This document shows positions 51,870 through 61,888 of a DNA stretch of 62,328 bases, one piece after another. The notes below the pieces were generated by a model that saw only the letters and a program-made list of their open reading frames with translations, was not told the origin of the DNA and did not search any database. Position numbers and translations under genes: made by a program. Origin of the DNA: Levilactobacillus namurensis DSM 19117. Its GTDB lineage: Bacteria > Bacillota > Bacilli > Lactobacillales > Lactobacillaceae. The stretch lies in the NCBI RefSeq assembly GCF_001434785.1, contig NZ_AZDT01000053.1:1-62328 (forward strand). The letters are read 5' to 3'. Position 1 is the first letter of the stretch; every line of letters starts with the position of its first letter.

Positions 51870-51883
51870 GGTGAATAGAATTT

Positions 51884-51923
51884 AAATCGGCTTTCCCTTG
51901 GGGTTGAGGGGAAAGCCGATTTT
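51884..51923 (+). terminator. Terminator after the HAD-like gene
   Basis: AAATCGGCTTTCCC and GGGAAAGCCGATTT pair over 14 bp, followed by T. Confidence 0.85.
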
Positions 51924-52017
51924 AGGGTGCTGGAGGTTGAGATGAGTTGCAAGTCACGCGTAGATAGGTAAAAATGGGGATAATTGATTTTGACGTGTAG
52001 AACAGGAGGAAATGCAC

Positions 52018-52842
52018 ATGTTTACCTATCTAGAAGCCTTTAGGTTAGTGTACGAGACGCGGAGTTTCTCCGCAGCGGCGACTCAGCTTTTCGTGACACA
52101 GCCCACCGTTTCCCATCAAATCAAGCAGTTGGAGGCCCAGCTACAGGTGAAGTTATTCGACCGGCGTGGGAATCGGGAAGTTCGCCCGACTGCGGCGGCT
52201 AAAATTCTCTACGCTGAATCAACGAAACTGTTAACGGACTGGCACCGGACGGAGCGAAAGTTAACGGCGGTTACGCAACAAAAGACCTTGGCTCTGACAA
52301 TCGGAGCTTCCCAAACCACCGCATTAACGTTATTGCCGACCCTGTTACCAGCGTTGAAGGCACAGTTCCCCCAGGCCGCTTTACGGGTCAAAATGGCGAA
52401 TTCAGAACAGGTTTTGAAGGAGTTGAAGGCACACCAGATTCAGTTTGGTCTGATCGAAAAGCCCGTTACGGCGGATGACGTGGAACGCATTTCTTTGGCC
52501 AAGGACCAGTTGGTCTGTGTGGGCCAACCGACGGGGGTATGGCTGACCCGGGAACGGGGATCCGGGACTTTTCAATACACCCAAAATTACCTGAAAGAGG
52601 CGGGAATTATTCCCCAGCAGTTAATTGAAATAGATAACTTAAATCTTATTTTGTCTCTGGTTCAACAAGGAATGGGCCAGACGGTGGTGTCACAGCGATT
52701 AGTGCCTACTACGCTACCGTTTCAACCCCTAGGTGCCCATTTTGAGCGGGACTTTTATCTGGTGTACTTTAAAGCGGACATTTTATTGAATGCAGAATTA
52801 GCCGCCGTTGGTCATCAAATTCAATTAATCTTAACGGATTAA
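52018..52842 (+). CDS. LysR family transcriptional regulator
   Basis: This 274-aa protein has an N-terminal winged helix with SFSAAATQLFVTQPTVSHQIKQLE, and a periplasmic-binding-like effector domain (from about 88). AGGAGG lies 8 nt before ATG 52018; the ATG at 52012 is too close. The next gene, xpkA, runs in the same direction after 166 bp. A control of xpkA or of related carbon genes is possible, though LysR genes usually act on divergent partners. The effector is unknown. Confidence 0.88.
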   Translation: MFTYLEAFRLVYETRSFSAAATQLFVTQPTVSHQIKQLEAQLQVKLFDRRGNREVRPTAAAKILYAESTKLLTDWHRTERKLTAVTQQKTLALTIGASQTTALTLLPTLLPALKAQFPQAALRVKMANSEQVLKELKAHQIQFGLIEKPVTADDVERISLAKDQLVCVGQPTGVWLTRERGSGTFQYTQNYLKEAGIIPQQLIEIDNLNLILSLVQQGMGQTVVSQRLVPTTLPFQPLGAHFERDFYLVYFKADILLNAELAAVGHQIQLILTD

Positions 52843-52902
52843 TTCCATAATTTAATAAATAAAATTTATTGACTACTATGTAGAACACTAATCGCTAACC
52901 CC

Positions 52903-52963
52903 TTGTCTCCCTTGAGATTTGGACGTAAACTATAGCCATTGATTAATTGGAACGTTCCAATTA
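52903..52963 (+). promoter_or_regulatory. xpkA promoter and 20-bp palindromic operator
   Basis: TTGTCT (52903-52908) and TAAACT (52926-52931) are 17 bp apart. Just downstream, 52944-52963 is a perfect 20-bp palindrome centred on GGAACGTTCC, around the expected +5 to +25. It differs from cre by lacking one base in each half. A repressor bound here would block xpkA. Confidence 0.65.
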
Positions 52964-53008
52964 TAGAAACGGTTAGATTGAATCGTTTAACTTCAAGGAG
53001 GCAGTCTC

Positions 53009-55387
53009 ATGACAGATTTTGACTCGCAAGCTTATTTGAACCAGGTTGATCAGTATTGGCGTGCTGCAAACTACATTTCGGTAGGGCAATTATATCTGCG
53101 GGATAACCCGTTGCTTAAACGACCGTTACGGGCAGATGATGTGAAGTTTAAGCCCATTGGTCATTGGGGGACGATCGCGTCACAAAACTTTATGTACGCT
53201 CATTTGAACCGGGTCATTAAAAAGTTCAATCTCAAGATGTTCTACATTGAAGGGTCTGGGCATGGTGGTCAGGTGATGGTGTCTAACGCTTACTTGGACG
53301 GTAGTTATTCGGAGATTTACCCCCGCATCACGCAGGATGAAACGGGACTGCAGCGCTTATTCAAACAGTTTTCCTTCCCAGGTGGGGTCGCTTCCCATGC
53401 GGCACCCGAAACACCGGGCTCGATGCATGAAGGCGGTGAATTGGGGTATTCCATTGCTCACGGAGTAGGCGCTATTCTGGATAACCCTAATCAGATTGCG
53501 GCGGTAGAAATTGGTGACGGGGAAGCCGAAACGGGTCCATTGGCGACGTCTTGGTTCTCTAATAAGTTCATTAATCCCATCAATGACGGCGCAATCTTGC
53601 CAATGTTGAATCTAAACGGGTTTAAGATTTCTAACCCTACGATTCTCTCCCGGATGACGGATACGGAATTAACGAATTACTTTAACGGGATGGGCTGGCA
53701 ACCGTACTTCGTTGAGACGGACGGTCAGGCAGCTGATGAACGTGCTGTTCACCAACGAATGGCCGAGGTGATGGATCAAATCGTTGCCCGGATTCAAGAA
53801 ATTCAACAACATGCGCGCCAGACGCACGACGATACGCTACCAGTGTGGCCGATGTTGATTCTACGGTCCCCTAAGGGCTGGACGGGGCCGCAATTCGACT
53901 TAGACCATCAGCCAATTGCCGGGTCGTTCCGTGCCCACCAAGTTCCGGTGCCAGTCGACGCCACCCATATGGACCATCAAGAACTCTTAACTGACTGGTT
54001 AAAGTCGTATCGACCAGCGGAGTTGTTCGATGAGACGGGGCATTTGAAACCAGAGATTCGGGCTACCACGCCGCAAGGGACGCAACGTATGGCGATGAAT
54101 CCTGTAGTTAACGGCGGGATTGCGCCCCAACCCCTAACGCTCCCCGATGTTCGGCAGTATGCCGTCACCATTGAGCGCCCAGGTGCACATGATGCGCAGG
54201 ATACGGAAGAATTGGCGAAGTTTTTGACGCAGACCATGCGGGACAACCCGTCCTCTTTCCGGGCTTTTGGGCCTGATGAGACCAAGTCTAATAAGTTCTT
54301 TAGCATGTTAGATTATGGAAAACGGCAGTGGCTGGAACCAATCAAAACGCCGAATGATGAAGATATGGCCCCGGCTGGACGGGTTTTGGACGCCCAATTG
54401 TCCGAACACCAAGCCGAGGGATGGTTAGAAGGTTACGTTTTGACGGGCCGACATGGTTTCTTCGCCTCATATGAAGCCTTTACCCGTGTGATTGATTCTA
54501 TGCTAACGCAACATTTCAAGTGGTTACGGAAGGCTGCCGAACAGCCTTGGCGCCACGATTACCCATCGTTGAACATTTTGAACGTATCCCACGCTTTCCA
54601 ACAAGACCACAACGGGTATACTCACCAAGATCCAGGGATGTTAGGTCATCTGGCAGAAAAAGGGCATGAGCTGGTTAATGAATACACACCGGCCGACGCG
54701 AATTCCTTAATGGCGGTGATGAACACGACGTTACGTGTTCGCGAAAAGATCAACTTGGTCGTTGCGTCTAAGCATCCGCGGCCACAGTGGTTCTCCATGG
54801 ATGAGGCGTTGACTCTGGTTAAGCAGGGTTTGGGGATTATCCCGTGGGCGTCTAACGACCAGGGCAATCCGGACATCGTCTTTGCGGCGGCCGGAACAGA
54901 AGCCACCATGGAATCGTTGGCGGCAATCGACCTTCTCCACCAAGCCTTCCCGCAACTGCGGGTCCGCTTTATCAACGTGGTCGATATCTTACGGTTGCGT
55001 CCGGCGGGGATGGACCAGGATAGTCGGGGCTTAACGGATGCTGAATTTGATCAGTACTTTACTGCAGACGTACCGGTTATCTTTGCCTTCCACGGGTTTG
55101 AAAATACCTTTAGAGGGTTACTCTATGCCCGGCACAATCACCAAATCGAATTCCATGGGTACCGTGAGAACGGGGATATTACCACGCCATTCGATATGCG
55201 AGTCTTGAATCAACTGGACCGCTTCCATCTAGCGAAGTCGGCGATTCAAAAGACGCGATTGGCTGACCAGGCTGGTGACTTTGTTGCTCAGATGGATCAT
55301 GAGTTGGCACGGCACCACGACTATATCCGAGAATATGGTCGGGACTTGCCAGAGGTCGACAGCTGGCGGTGGTCGGGACTAGATTAG
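53009..55387 (+). CDS. xpkA: Xylulose-5-phosphate/fructose-6-phosphate phosphoketolase
   Basis: This is the key enzyme of heterolactic fermentation. It splits xylulose 5-phosphate with phosphate into acetyl phosphate and glyceraldehyde 3-phosphate, using thiamine diphosphate. The 792-aa product has family length. It shows [19 protein letters not shown] (near 77-95), the TPP site [14 protein letters not shown] (near 168-181), and [19 protein letters not shown] further on. AAGGAGG precedes the ATG by 9 nt. Its presence argues for an obligate heterofermenter. The palindrome at 52944-52963 suggests strong control. Confidence 0.97.
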   Translation: MTDFDSQAYLNQVDQYWRAANYISVGQLYLRDNPLLKRPLRADDVKFKPIGHWGTIASQNFMYAHLNRVIKKFNLKMFYIEGSGHGGQVMVSNAYLDGSYSEIYPRITQDETGLQRLFKQFSFPGGVASHAAPETPGSMHEGGELGYSIAHGVGAILDNPNQIAAVEIGDGEAETGPLATSWFSNKFINPINDGAILPMLNLNGFKISNPTILSRMTDTELTNYFNGMGWQPYFVETDGQAADERAVHQRMAEVMDQIVARIQEIQQHARQTHDDTLPVWPMLILRSPKGWTGPQFDLDHQPIAGSFRAHQVPVPVDATHMDHQELLTDWLKSYRPAELFDETGHLKPEIRATTPQGTQRMAMNPVVNGGIAPQPLTLPDVRQYAVTIERPGAHDAQDTEELAKFLTQTMRDNPSSFRAFGPDETKSNKFFSMLDYGKRQWLEPIKTPNDEDMAPAGRVLDAQLSEHQAEGWLEGYVLTGRHGFFASYEAFTRVIDSMLTQHFKWLRKAAEQPWRHDYPSLNILNVSHAFQQDHNGYTHQDPGMLGHLAEKGHELVNEYTPADANSLMAVMNTTLRVREKINLVVASKHPRPQWFSMDEALTLVKQGLGIIPWASNDQGNPDIVFAAAGTEATMESLAAIDLLHQAFPQLRVRFINVVDILRLRPAGMDQDSRGLTDAEFDQYFTADVPVIFAFHGFENTFRGLLYARHNHQIEFHGYRENGDITTPFDMRVLNQLDRFHLAKSAIQKTRLADQAGDFVAQMDHELARHHDYIREYGRDLPEVDSWRWSGLD

Positions 55388-55418
55388 TCCGATACGAAAT
55401 TTGGGTTCACTTCTTCTT

Positions 55419-55452
55419 AAACGGGAACGCATACTGCCGCGTTCCCGTTTTT
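55419..55452 (+). terminator. xpkA terminator
   Basis: AAACGGGAACGC and GCGTTCCCGTTT form a perfect 12-bp stem, followed by T. Confidence 0.88.
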
Positions 55453-55479
55453 AGTTTGGTCGGAAAATGCGGGCACTAA

Positions 55480-55513
55480 AAATAGGACTTCCCAACGTTG
55501 GGGAGTCCTATTT
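55480..55513 (-). terminator. cutC terminator
   Basis: AAATAGGACTTCCC and GGGGAGTCCTATTT pair. The A-run on the left gives a U-tail on the minus strand. Confidence 0.85.
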
Positions 55514-55569
55514 GAACGGTTTAGTGGGTGCTCAGTGCTGGTACTGAGGTAAGCTGGGCAACCTGAGTT

Positions 55570-56193
55570 TTAGTCTTGGACGTTTAAGAAACTGTGCACG
55601 TTCAGCTGCGCGGCAACCTGATCCAGTTGGTCGGGGGCCACGTTGGTGGGAACTAGCGTTATTCCCGCGCTGGTCAAGAGCCGCTGTGAAGCGGTCCAGT
55701 CGGCCGACCGGTCCTGAGTAGCGCCCACGCTCAGAACACGATCGAAGCTCTGTTCGGCTAGCCAGTCCACGGCGGCCCCGCGGTCCTGGGGCCGAATCGT
55801 GTCGAAGACGGTGCTCAGCGTCAGGGTCATGCCCCCGGCGGCTGCCACCAGTGGCCGCAGCCCTTCGGTGTCGAGCTGACGAGCGGCTGTGAGTCCACCG
55901 AAGATGACGCCGTCGACCCCTAATTGTTGGGCTTCTAGGAGGTCAGCCTCCATAATTTTGATTTCGACGTCGTTGTAGGGCGCTTGGCCGCCACGGGGCG
56001 CAATCAGCAAGTCGAGGCTGATCTGGTGTTCGTGGGCGTACCGCACGGCTTCGCCCATGACGCCCTTACTGACGGTGGTCCCGCCAACGGCCAGGTTGTC
56101 GGCGAGGGCCACCCGCTTGGCGCCGGCTTGGATAGCGGCGGGGAGGGACGTGTAATTTTCGAGTAACGGTTCAACTAAGAGCAAGTTTCTCAT
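55570..56193 (-). CDS. cutC: CutC family protein
   Basis: This 207-aa TIM-barrel protein matches the CutC family, named for copper homeostasis; its real function is unsettled. It shows AIQAGAKRVALADNLAVGGTT, IMEADLLEAQQLGVDGVIFGGL, and VLSVGATQDRSADW. No copper transporter is adjacent. AGGATG lies upstream of the start. It is divergent from the AI-2E family gene. Confidence 0.85.
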   Translation of the reverse strand: MRNLLLVEPLLENYTSLPAAIQAGAKRVALADNLAVGGTTVSKGVMGEAVRYAHEHQISLDLLIAPRGGQAPYNDVEIKIMEADLLEAQQLGVDGVIFGGLTAARQLDTEGLRPLVAAAGGMTLTLSTVFDTIRPQDRGAAVDWLAEQSFDRVLSVGATQDRSADWTASQRLLTSAGITLVPTNVAPDQLDQVAAQLNVHSFLNVQD

Positions 56194-56274
56194 CCTTTCA
56201 AGGTAGCGTTGGTTCGGCAGAGTAACTAAGGATATGGTACAATTAACCCACTATTTTTAATGGAAGTGACGCTT

Positions 56275-57447
56275 GTGAAATCTGAACAAAAGCCACGGTC
56301 GTGGTTTTGGCACTGGGTCGTGAATAACCGCCTGGTCTCTGCGCTAACCATTATACTGCTTATTCTACTCATATTGCTGGTGGCAAGTAAAGTCCCTTGG
56401 CTGGCGACACCGTTCGTGGTAGTTGCTCAAATCGTGGGCCTGCCGATTATTCTAGCGGGCGTAGGGTACTACTTGTTGAATCCCGTCGTGGATCGGCTGG
56501 AACGGCGCGGCGTGGCCCGGACTTGGTCGATCACGGGGCTCTTTGTTCTGGTCGCGGGGCTACTGGTCTGGGGAATCGGAAGTGGGGTCCCCTTGGTGCA
56601 GCACCAACTCAATACGTTACTTACGGAATGGCCACAGTATTGGCACCAAGTGACGCGGACCGTGACCTATTGGCTCAACGATGAACGGTTGACGGGAATC
56701 CGGCAGCAGTTGGACCAGTTTAATCAACAGCTGGGGGATCAATCTTCCCAGACCGTCTCTCAGCTAGCGAAAACCACCTGGTCTTCGGTTGGTGGGGTGG
56801 TCAGCCGCATTGCGAGCATAGTTGTCGCGGTAGTGACGGCGCCCTTTATCCTGTTTTACTTACTTCGGGATGGGCATCAGTTACCGCAGTACCTTAGTCG
56901 CCTGTTACCGATTAAGCGGCGGCAGGCGGCCATTGACTTATTGGTCGAAATGAACCGCCAGGTCAGCAACTATGTGCGCGGACAACTCATCGTGGCCTTT
57001 GCGGTCGCCGTTCTGTTCTACCTAGGCTTCTTGGTGATTGGGCTTAAGTTTGCCCTGTTATTAGGAATCGTGGCGGGCATCTTGAACTTGGTCCCGTATT
57101 TAGGGTCGTTTCTAGCGATGGTTCCCGTGGTGGTCGTGGCCGTCATGGCGTCCCCCTGGATGCTGGTCAAGGTCTTGATCGTCTTTGTGATTGAACAGAC
57201 GTTAGAGGGGCGTCTAATCTCACCGTTGGTCTTAGGCAGTTCCCTCAAGATTCACCCGTTGACCATTATTTTTGTCTTACTGATTTCGGGGAAGGCATTT
57301 GGCGTGGTCGGGGTGATCTTAGGGATTCCGGGATACGCGGTGATTCGCGTTATCGCGACCCAGGGATTCCGCTGGTATCAAGAATTCGTTGGGGGGTATT
57401 CAGACCCCCAAGTACAACAAGGAGAAAAAAGTCATGAAAAAAATTGA
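56275..57447 (+). CDS. AI-2E family transporter
   Basis: This 390-aa membrane protein has about eight helices. It belongs to the AI-2E/PerM (YdiK-like) family, with a large soluble loop (about 115-195) and the conserved C-terminal GIVAGILNLVPYLG and GRLISPLVLGSSLKIHP. Members export small molecules or Na+; the substrate is unknown. GTG 56275 has GGAAGTG 6 nt upstream; the ATG at 56260 has no site. Its 3' end overlaps rlmA by 14 bp, so translation is coupled. Confidence 0.85.
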   Translation: MKSEQKPRSWFWHWVVNNRLVSALTIILLILLILLVASKVPWLATPFVVVAQIVGLPIILAGVGYYLLNPVVDRLERRGVARTWSITGLFVLVAGLLVWGIGSGVPLVQHQLNTLLTEWPQYWHQVTRTVTYWLNDERLTGIRQQLDQFNQQLGDQSSQTVSQLAKTTWSSVGGVVSRIASIVVAVVTAPFILFYLLRDGHQLPQYLSRLLPIKRRQAAIDLLVEMNRQVSNYVRGQLIVAFAVAVLFYLGFLVIGLKFALLLGIVAGILNLVPYLGSFLAMVPVVVVAVMASPWMLVKVLIVFVIEQTLEGRLISPLVLGSSLKIHPLTIIFVLLISGKAFGVVGVILGIPGYAVIRVIATQGFRWYQEFVGGYSDPQVQQGEKSHEKN

Positions 57448-58282
57448 TCGTGCGGCAGCCTTTTTAACGGCTAACGCCACAGTCTTTCGGTGTCCCGTGT
57501 GTCACGCCCCTTATGACCACGTGGCGGAACACAGCCTAGTTTGTCCCAACGGACACAACGTGGACTTATCGAAGAAGGGCATGCTGTACTTTATGCAGCG
57601 CGCCGTGAAAAGCGAATATGACGATGCGATGTTAGCTGCCCGTCGCCGCATGCTCCAGGCGGGACTGTTTCGGGGCATCACCGACGCGTTCGCGGCCCAT
57701 CTAACGGCGGAGCCGGAAACGATTCTAGACGTGGGGTGCGGCGAGGGGACGCCGCTGGCCGACGTTTTGGCCCACCGGGATGGTCGTGACGTGGCCGTGG
57801 GGTTTGACCTGTCGAAGCCAGGCATCAATTTGGCTACGCAACTGGCCACTAACGCGTTCTTCTGTGTGGCCGATCTGGCCCAGATGCCGTTCAGCGCGGG
57901 TCAGTTTACGACGATTTTAGATTTATTTTCGCCCTCGGCCTATCAGGAGTTCAACCGGGTCCTAGCCCCGGGCGGGCAGTTGCTTAAGGTCATCCCCAAC
58001 GCGGACTACCTGATTGAGCTTCGGCAGGCGATCTTTCCGGCCGGGAATGCTCACGCGCAATACGATAACGGCAACGTTCTCCGGCTCTTCCAGCAGCATT
58101 ACCCGAACGCGACCAGTCAACGGATTCGTTACCAAGTCCCCGTCGCGCCCGAACGCTTTGACGACCTTATGTTGATGACGCCGATGCACTGGGGGGCTGA
58201 TCAGGCGCGGTTGGCGGCGGTGGCGGCTGAACCGTTCCCGCAAATTACGGTCGACGTGACGTTGTTGCGGGCGGAGGGTTAG
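57434..58282 (+). CDS. rlmA: 23S rRNA (guanine-N1)-methyltransferase, RlmA type
   Basis: This 282-aa SAM enzyme has an N-terminal zinc site (C20, C23, C37, H41) and LSKKGMLYFM, both typical of RlmA/TlrB, which methylate G745 or G748 of 23S rRNA. The SAM motif is ILDVGCGEGTPL (near 97-108). AAGGAG lies 9 nt before ATG 57434. It overlaps the upstream transporter gene. Which guanine is modified cannot be told from sequence. Confidence 0.9.
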   Translation: MKKIDRAAAFLTANATVFRCPVCHAPYDHVAEHSLVCPNGHNVDLSKKGMLYFMQRAVKSEYDDAMLAARRRMLQAGLFRGITDAFAAHLTAEPETILDVGCGEGTPLADVLAHRDGRDVAVGFDLSKPGINLATQLATNAFFCVADLAQMPFSAGQFTTILDLFSPSAYQEFNRVLAPGGQLLKVIPNADYLIELRQAIFPAGNAHAQYDNGNVLRLFQQHYPNATSQRIRYQVPVAPERFDDLMLMTPMHWGADQARLAAVAAEPFPQITVDVTLLRAEG

Positions 58283-58313
58283 GTAAAACGTTTAAAAAAT
58301 TCAAGCTAGCCCC

Positions 58314-58342
58314 TTGAACACCTCACAACAGCGTGTTATATT
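58314..58342 (+). promoter_or_regulatory. Promoter of the candidate sRNA
   Basis: TTGAAC (58314-58319) and TATATT (58337-58342) are spaced exactly 17 bp. The expected start is near 58349. Confidence 0.7.
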
Positions 58343-58348
58343 GAAAAA

Positions 58349-58457
58349 CGAGAAATCGTTTGGCGGTCGATATCAGCGGGTAACTGTTAGCGGCTGACAA
58401 GTTGACCTTCACTAAAGTAGCCCCTCGCCGTGCCCACACCGAGGAGCTGCTTTTTTT
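58349..58457 (+). ncRNA. Candidate small RNA, ~108 nt
   Basis: A strong promoter (58314-58342) and a strong terminator, a 12-position stem (58416-58427 with 58440-58451, one mismatch) followed by T7, bound a transcript of about 108 nt. Inside, GGTC/GACC and TCAGC/GCTGA form a second hairpin (about 58365-58406). No start codon with a ribosome-binding site is present. trmL has its own promoter after it, so this looks like a separate unit. It does not match SRP RNA, 6S, tmRNA or RNase P as I know them. Confidence 0.6.
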
Positions 58458-58468
58458 CGTGGTGTCGC

Positions 58469-58498
58469 TTGTCAAAGCGGGCGGTGGTTGACTATAAT
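58469..58498 (+). promoter_or_regulatory. trmL promoter
   Basis: TTGTCA (58469-58474) and TATAAT (58493-58498) are spaced 18 bp, 49 bp before the start codon. Confidence 0.75.
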
Positions 58499-58547
58499 TA
58501 GTGAAACAAGAACGAATGTTTGAGAAGAGAACGGAGAGTACGAGCGC

Positions 58548-59060
58548 ATGACAAACCATATTGTATTATTTGAACCACTATTTCCGGCGAACACGGGGAA
58601 CATTGCCCGGACTTGTGCGGGAACGGACACGATTTTAGACCTGATCAAGCCTCTAGGGTTTACGGTCGATGACGCACATTTGAAGCGCGCCGGGCTGGAT
58701 TACTGGGATAAGGTGGATGTTCGGTACCACGAAAATCTGCCGGCCTTCTTGGAAACGGTCACGGATCCGACGCAACTGTACCTGGTCTCCAAGTTTGCGG
58801 AGCAGGATTACACGGAACCGGATTACCGGCTTAACGACCACGACCATTACTTCCTGTTCGGTAAGGAGACCACGGGATTACCCGAGCCGTTCATGCGGAA
58901 GAACGAAGAGAAGTGTATCCGGATTCCCCAAGATGACCAGCACATCCGGGCGTTGAACCTTTCGAACAGTGCAGCCATCGTCATCTATGAGGTCTTGCGC
59001 CAACAGGCCTTCCCGAACCTGGAGCGGGTGCACCGTTATCCGCACGATAAGTTAAAATAA
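58548..59060 (+). CDS. trmL: tRNA (cytidine/uridine-34-2'-O)-methyltransferase
   Basis: TrmL methylates the wobble ribose of tRNA-Leu isoacceptors. The 170-aa SPOUT protein shows PANTGNIARTC near the N-terminus, FGKETTGLPEPF, and the knot motif RIPQDDQHIRALNLSNSAAI. Length is normal. GGAGAG precedes the ATG. It is followed by ftsK after 30 bp. Confidence 0.93.
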   Translation: MTNHIVLFEPLFPANTGNIARTCAGTDTILDLIKPLGFTVDDAHLKRAGLDYWDKVDVRYHENLPAFLETVTDPTQLYLVSKFAEQDYTEPDYRLNDHDHYFLFGKETTGLPEPFMRKNEEKCIRIPQDDQHIRALNLSNSAAIVIYEVLRQQAFPNLERVHRYPHDKLK

Positions 59061-59090
59061 TGCGATTAGAGCGAAAGGGGGCGTAAGCTG

Positions 59091-61460
59091 TTGGCAACCA
59101 AACGAAAAACCACGCGACGGAAACCAGCTCGGCGGAAATCAAGCCGTAAAGCCGCGCAGCCGTTTCCCTATACCCGTAACGTTGTCGGCTTGGTCTTATT
59201 GGCTCTCGCTGCGTTGGGGCTATTCAATCTAGGGTTATTGGGCAGCCTGTGTGCGAACCTGATGCGCATTGTGGTGGGGGACGGCTACCAAGTGGGGTTA
59301 GTCGTCCTGGGCGCCTTAGGGGTCGCCTTAGCCATTACGGGGACCTGGCCCCAGATTGCCCGGCACTATCTGACGGGGAGCGGCCTGGTCTTTAGTGGTT
59401 GGCTACTGTGGCTGTCGGCCACCGCTTTTGTGACCGCCAACCAACACAGTGGTTTTGTCACCACCGTCTGGCACGCGGGCCTCTCGGATCTATTGACGGG
59501 AGGTCGTACGGGCCAACTGGGCGGTGGCCTGTGGGGAGCTTTGGAGCTCTCCGTGATTGCCTGGTTAATTGCGTTGCTGGGCGCCCAGATTGCGGCTTGG
59601 CTGATTATGGCCGGCGGGGTCCTGGTCTTCTTCCAGATTCCGTTAAGTGACTTAGCGCCTTACGTTCAAAAGGTCGGTCGCTGGGTCGCAGCTGGTAGTC
59701 AAGCCGTCGCTAGTGGCGTCAAGCGGGGTGGAACGGCCTTACAGGCCCACTACGCCCAACGGCAAAAGGCGGCCGCGACGGATTCGACGCCTAAGCCTAA
59801 GTCGGATGAAAAGTCAGCCGCATCGACTGACCAGCCTGCAGCACCAGCGCCGAGCGCAACGCAACCAGCCGCACCGACCGGCCCACAGCCTAGTTACCAC
59901 GTGACCGTGGCGGCCAATGAGCAACCGGCGAAGCCAGCGCCCGCAACACCTAGCGCCGACGCCCAAGAAGCGGCGGACGAACCAGCGCTAGTCAGTGCTG
60001 ATCCGGTCGACCCGAATTATCAGTTGCCGGCTTCTGACTTGCTGAAGCAGGTGCCCCCGACGGACCAGACGGCAGAAATCAACGCGATTGATGCCAATAC
60101 CAAAATCTTGAAGCAGACCCTAGATAGTTTTGGGGTCGATGCAGAAGTTAAGAATGTTAGTCTGGGGCCGTCCGTAACGGAGTACGAACTACACCCCGCT
60201 ATCGGGGTCAAGGTCTCGCGCATCGTGAACTTGGCAGATGATTTGGCCTTAGCGCTGGCTGCCAAGGGGATTCGGATTCAAGCGCCGATTCCTGGCAAGT
60301 CCTTGATTGGGATCGAAGTTCCGAACAAGGAGGTCTCGACGGTGGCCTTTCGGGACGTGGTCGAGGCCCAGCCCGCCCATCCCAATAAGCCGTTGGAGGT
60401 GCCACTTGGGCGTAACGTCACCGGACAAGTGGTGATGATGGACCTGACCAAGATGCCCCATTTACTGATTGCTGGGGCGACCGGGAGCGGGAAGTCCGTG
60501 GCCATCAATGGAATTATTACCAGTATCCTGATGAACGCACGACCCGATCAGGTCAAGATGATGCTGATCGATCCTAAGAAGGTGGAGTTGAGCGTCTATA
60601 ACGGGATTCCCCACCTATTGACACCGGTGGTTTCCGAGCCGAAGAAAGCGGCCCGGGCCCTCCATAAGGTGGTCAAGGAGATGGAACGGCGCTACGAGTT
60701 GTTCTCGCAATTTGGCCAGCGGAAAATTTCAGGTTACAACGCGTTTGTGCAAAAGGCTAACGCGGAAGACAATCAAGCTCGGCCCACCTTGCCGTACATC
60801 GTGGTGATCGTCGATGAATTGGCTGACTTGATGATGACCGTGTCGAACGAAGTGGAAGATGCCATTATTCGCTTAGCGCAGATGGGCCGGGCGGCCGGGG
60901 TCCACATGATCCTGGCAACGCAACGGCCATCCGTGGACGTCATTACCGGGCTGATTAAGGCCAACGTCCCTTCACGAATTGCGTTTGCGGTCTCGAGTGG
61001 GATTGATTCACGGACCATCTTGGATACCAACGGGGCCGAAAAGTTATTAGGTCGCGGTGATATGCTCTTCCAACCGGTCGATGCCAACTCACCGGTCCGG
61101 GTCCAGGGCGCCTTTATCTCGGATGAAGATGTCAGTAACGTGGTCGCCTTCATCAAGCAACAGCAGACGGCCGACTACGATGAAGACATGGTGGTCACCG
61201 ACGAAGAGCTGAAACAAGAAGAACAAGGCGATAGTGACGATGAATTATTCGACGATGCCCTAGCTTTCGTGGTCGACCAGCAAAAGGCCAGCACGTCGCT
61301 ACTGCAACGACGCTTCCGCATCGGGTATAACCGGGCGGCACGGATCATCGATGATTTAGAGCAACGGGGGTATATTGGCCCCCAAGAGGGCAGTAAGCCC
61401 CGCCAGGTCTATAAACAGCCGGATTCGGAGACTTCGACGACGGATCAGGGGAACTCATGA
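59091..61460 (+). CDS. ftsK: DNA translocase FtsK/SpoIIIE
   Basis: The translocase pumps chromosome DNA through the division septum. The 789-aa protein has a basic N-terminus ([16 protein letters not shown]), four to five membrane helices (about 28-190), a Pro/Ala-rich linker, then the motor with Walker [14 protein letters not shown] (near 460-472) and Walker [15 protein letters not shown]-terminal winged gamma domain ([24 protein letters not shown]) reads orientation sites. The start is TTG, with AAAGGGGG upstream. Confidence 0.95.
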   Translation: MATKRKTTRRKPARRKSSRKAAQPFPYTRNVVGLVLLALAALGLFNLGLLGSLCANLMRIVVGDGYQVGLVVLGALGVALAITGTWPQIARHYLTGSGLVFSGWLLWLSATAFVTANQHSGFVTTVWHAGLSDLLTGGRTGQLGGGLWGALELSVIAWLIALLGAQIAAWLIMAGGVLVFFQIPLSDLAPYVQKVGRWVAAGSQAVASGVKRGGTALQAHYAQRQKAAATDSTPKPKSDEKSAASTDQPAAPAPSATQPAAPTGPQPSYHVTVAANEQPAKPAPATPSADAQEAADEPALVSADPVDPNYQLPASDLLKQVPPTDQTAEINAIDANTKILKQTLDSFGVDAEVKNVSLGPSVTEYELHPAIGVKVSRIVNLADDLALALAAKGIRIQAPIPGKSLIGIEVPNKEVSTVAFRDVVEAQPAHPNKPLEVPLGRNVTGQVVMMDLTKMPHLLIAGATGSGKSVAINGIITSILMNARPDQVKMMLIDPKKVELSVYNGIPHLLTPVVSEPKKAARALHKVVKEMERRYELFSQFGQRKISGYNAFVQKANAEDNQARPTLPYIVVIVDELADLMMTVSNEVEDAIIRLAQMGRAAGVHMILATQRPSVDVITGLIKANVPSRIAFAVSSGIDSRTILDTNGAEKLLGRGDMLFQPVDANSPVRVQGAFISDEDVSNVVAFIKQQQTADYDEDMVVTDEELKQEEQGDSDDELFDDALAFVVDQQKASTSLLQRRFRIGYNRAARIIDDLEQRGYIGPQEGSKPRQVYKQPDSETSTTDQGNS

Positions 61461-61551
61461 TGGGGCTGAACGTTAGGTTAAGTGACTTAACCAACGGATA
61501 GCGACCACCAATGGGTGGGATGACGAACGATTGGTCGTCAAAAAAGCTAAA

Positions 61552-61583
61552 AAAGGGCACTGGCCATTCGGCCAGTGCCCTTT
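61552..61583. terminator. Bidirectional terminator after ftsK
   Basis: AAAGGGCACTGGCC and GGCCAGTGCCCTTT form a 14-bp perfect stem with a four-base loop. It serves ftsK and the minus-strand DUF4044 gene. Confidence 0.85.
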
Positions 61584-61603
61584 GATGTCTAAGGACGGTG
61601 TTC

Positions 61604-61717
61604 TTACATTAGTGAGAAAATAGCGCCAAAAATTAAAGATCCAAGAGTTGCGATAATCATGATCCATACGAAGACGTTCGTGATTTTTTGAAACGTCGAT
61701 TTTTTCTTCTTTTCCAT
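61604..61717 (-). CDS. DUF4044 small membrane protein, 37 aa
   Basis: A 37-codon frame on the minus strand encodes MEKKKKSTFQKITNVF followed by one membrane helix and the end FSLM. This is the pattern of the DUF4044 family of very small lactobacillar membrane proteins: a poly-lysine start, KIT, then W-M-I and LGSLI. AGAGGTGG lies about 11 nt upstream. It converges on ftsK and uses the shared terminator. Function unknown. Confidence 0.8.
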   Translation of the reverse strand: MEKKKKSTFQKITNVFVWIMIIATLGSLIFGAIFSLM

Positions 61718-61888
61718 GCTGAGCTTAGCCACCTCTTTGCGTGCAAATCTACCCAATTAGTTTACCGTGGCTCATCGAGAATTGCAACTGCCAAGCGGAC
61801 TTCCTGGCGGATTGTTTAGGGCCCGCGTTGCATGTTGGTCGGGAAATCTTTATAATATGGGTTCGAAGTGACAGGTGGGGGGATCAAC

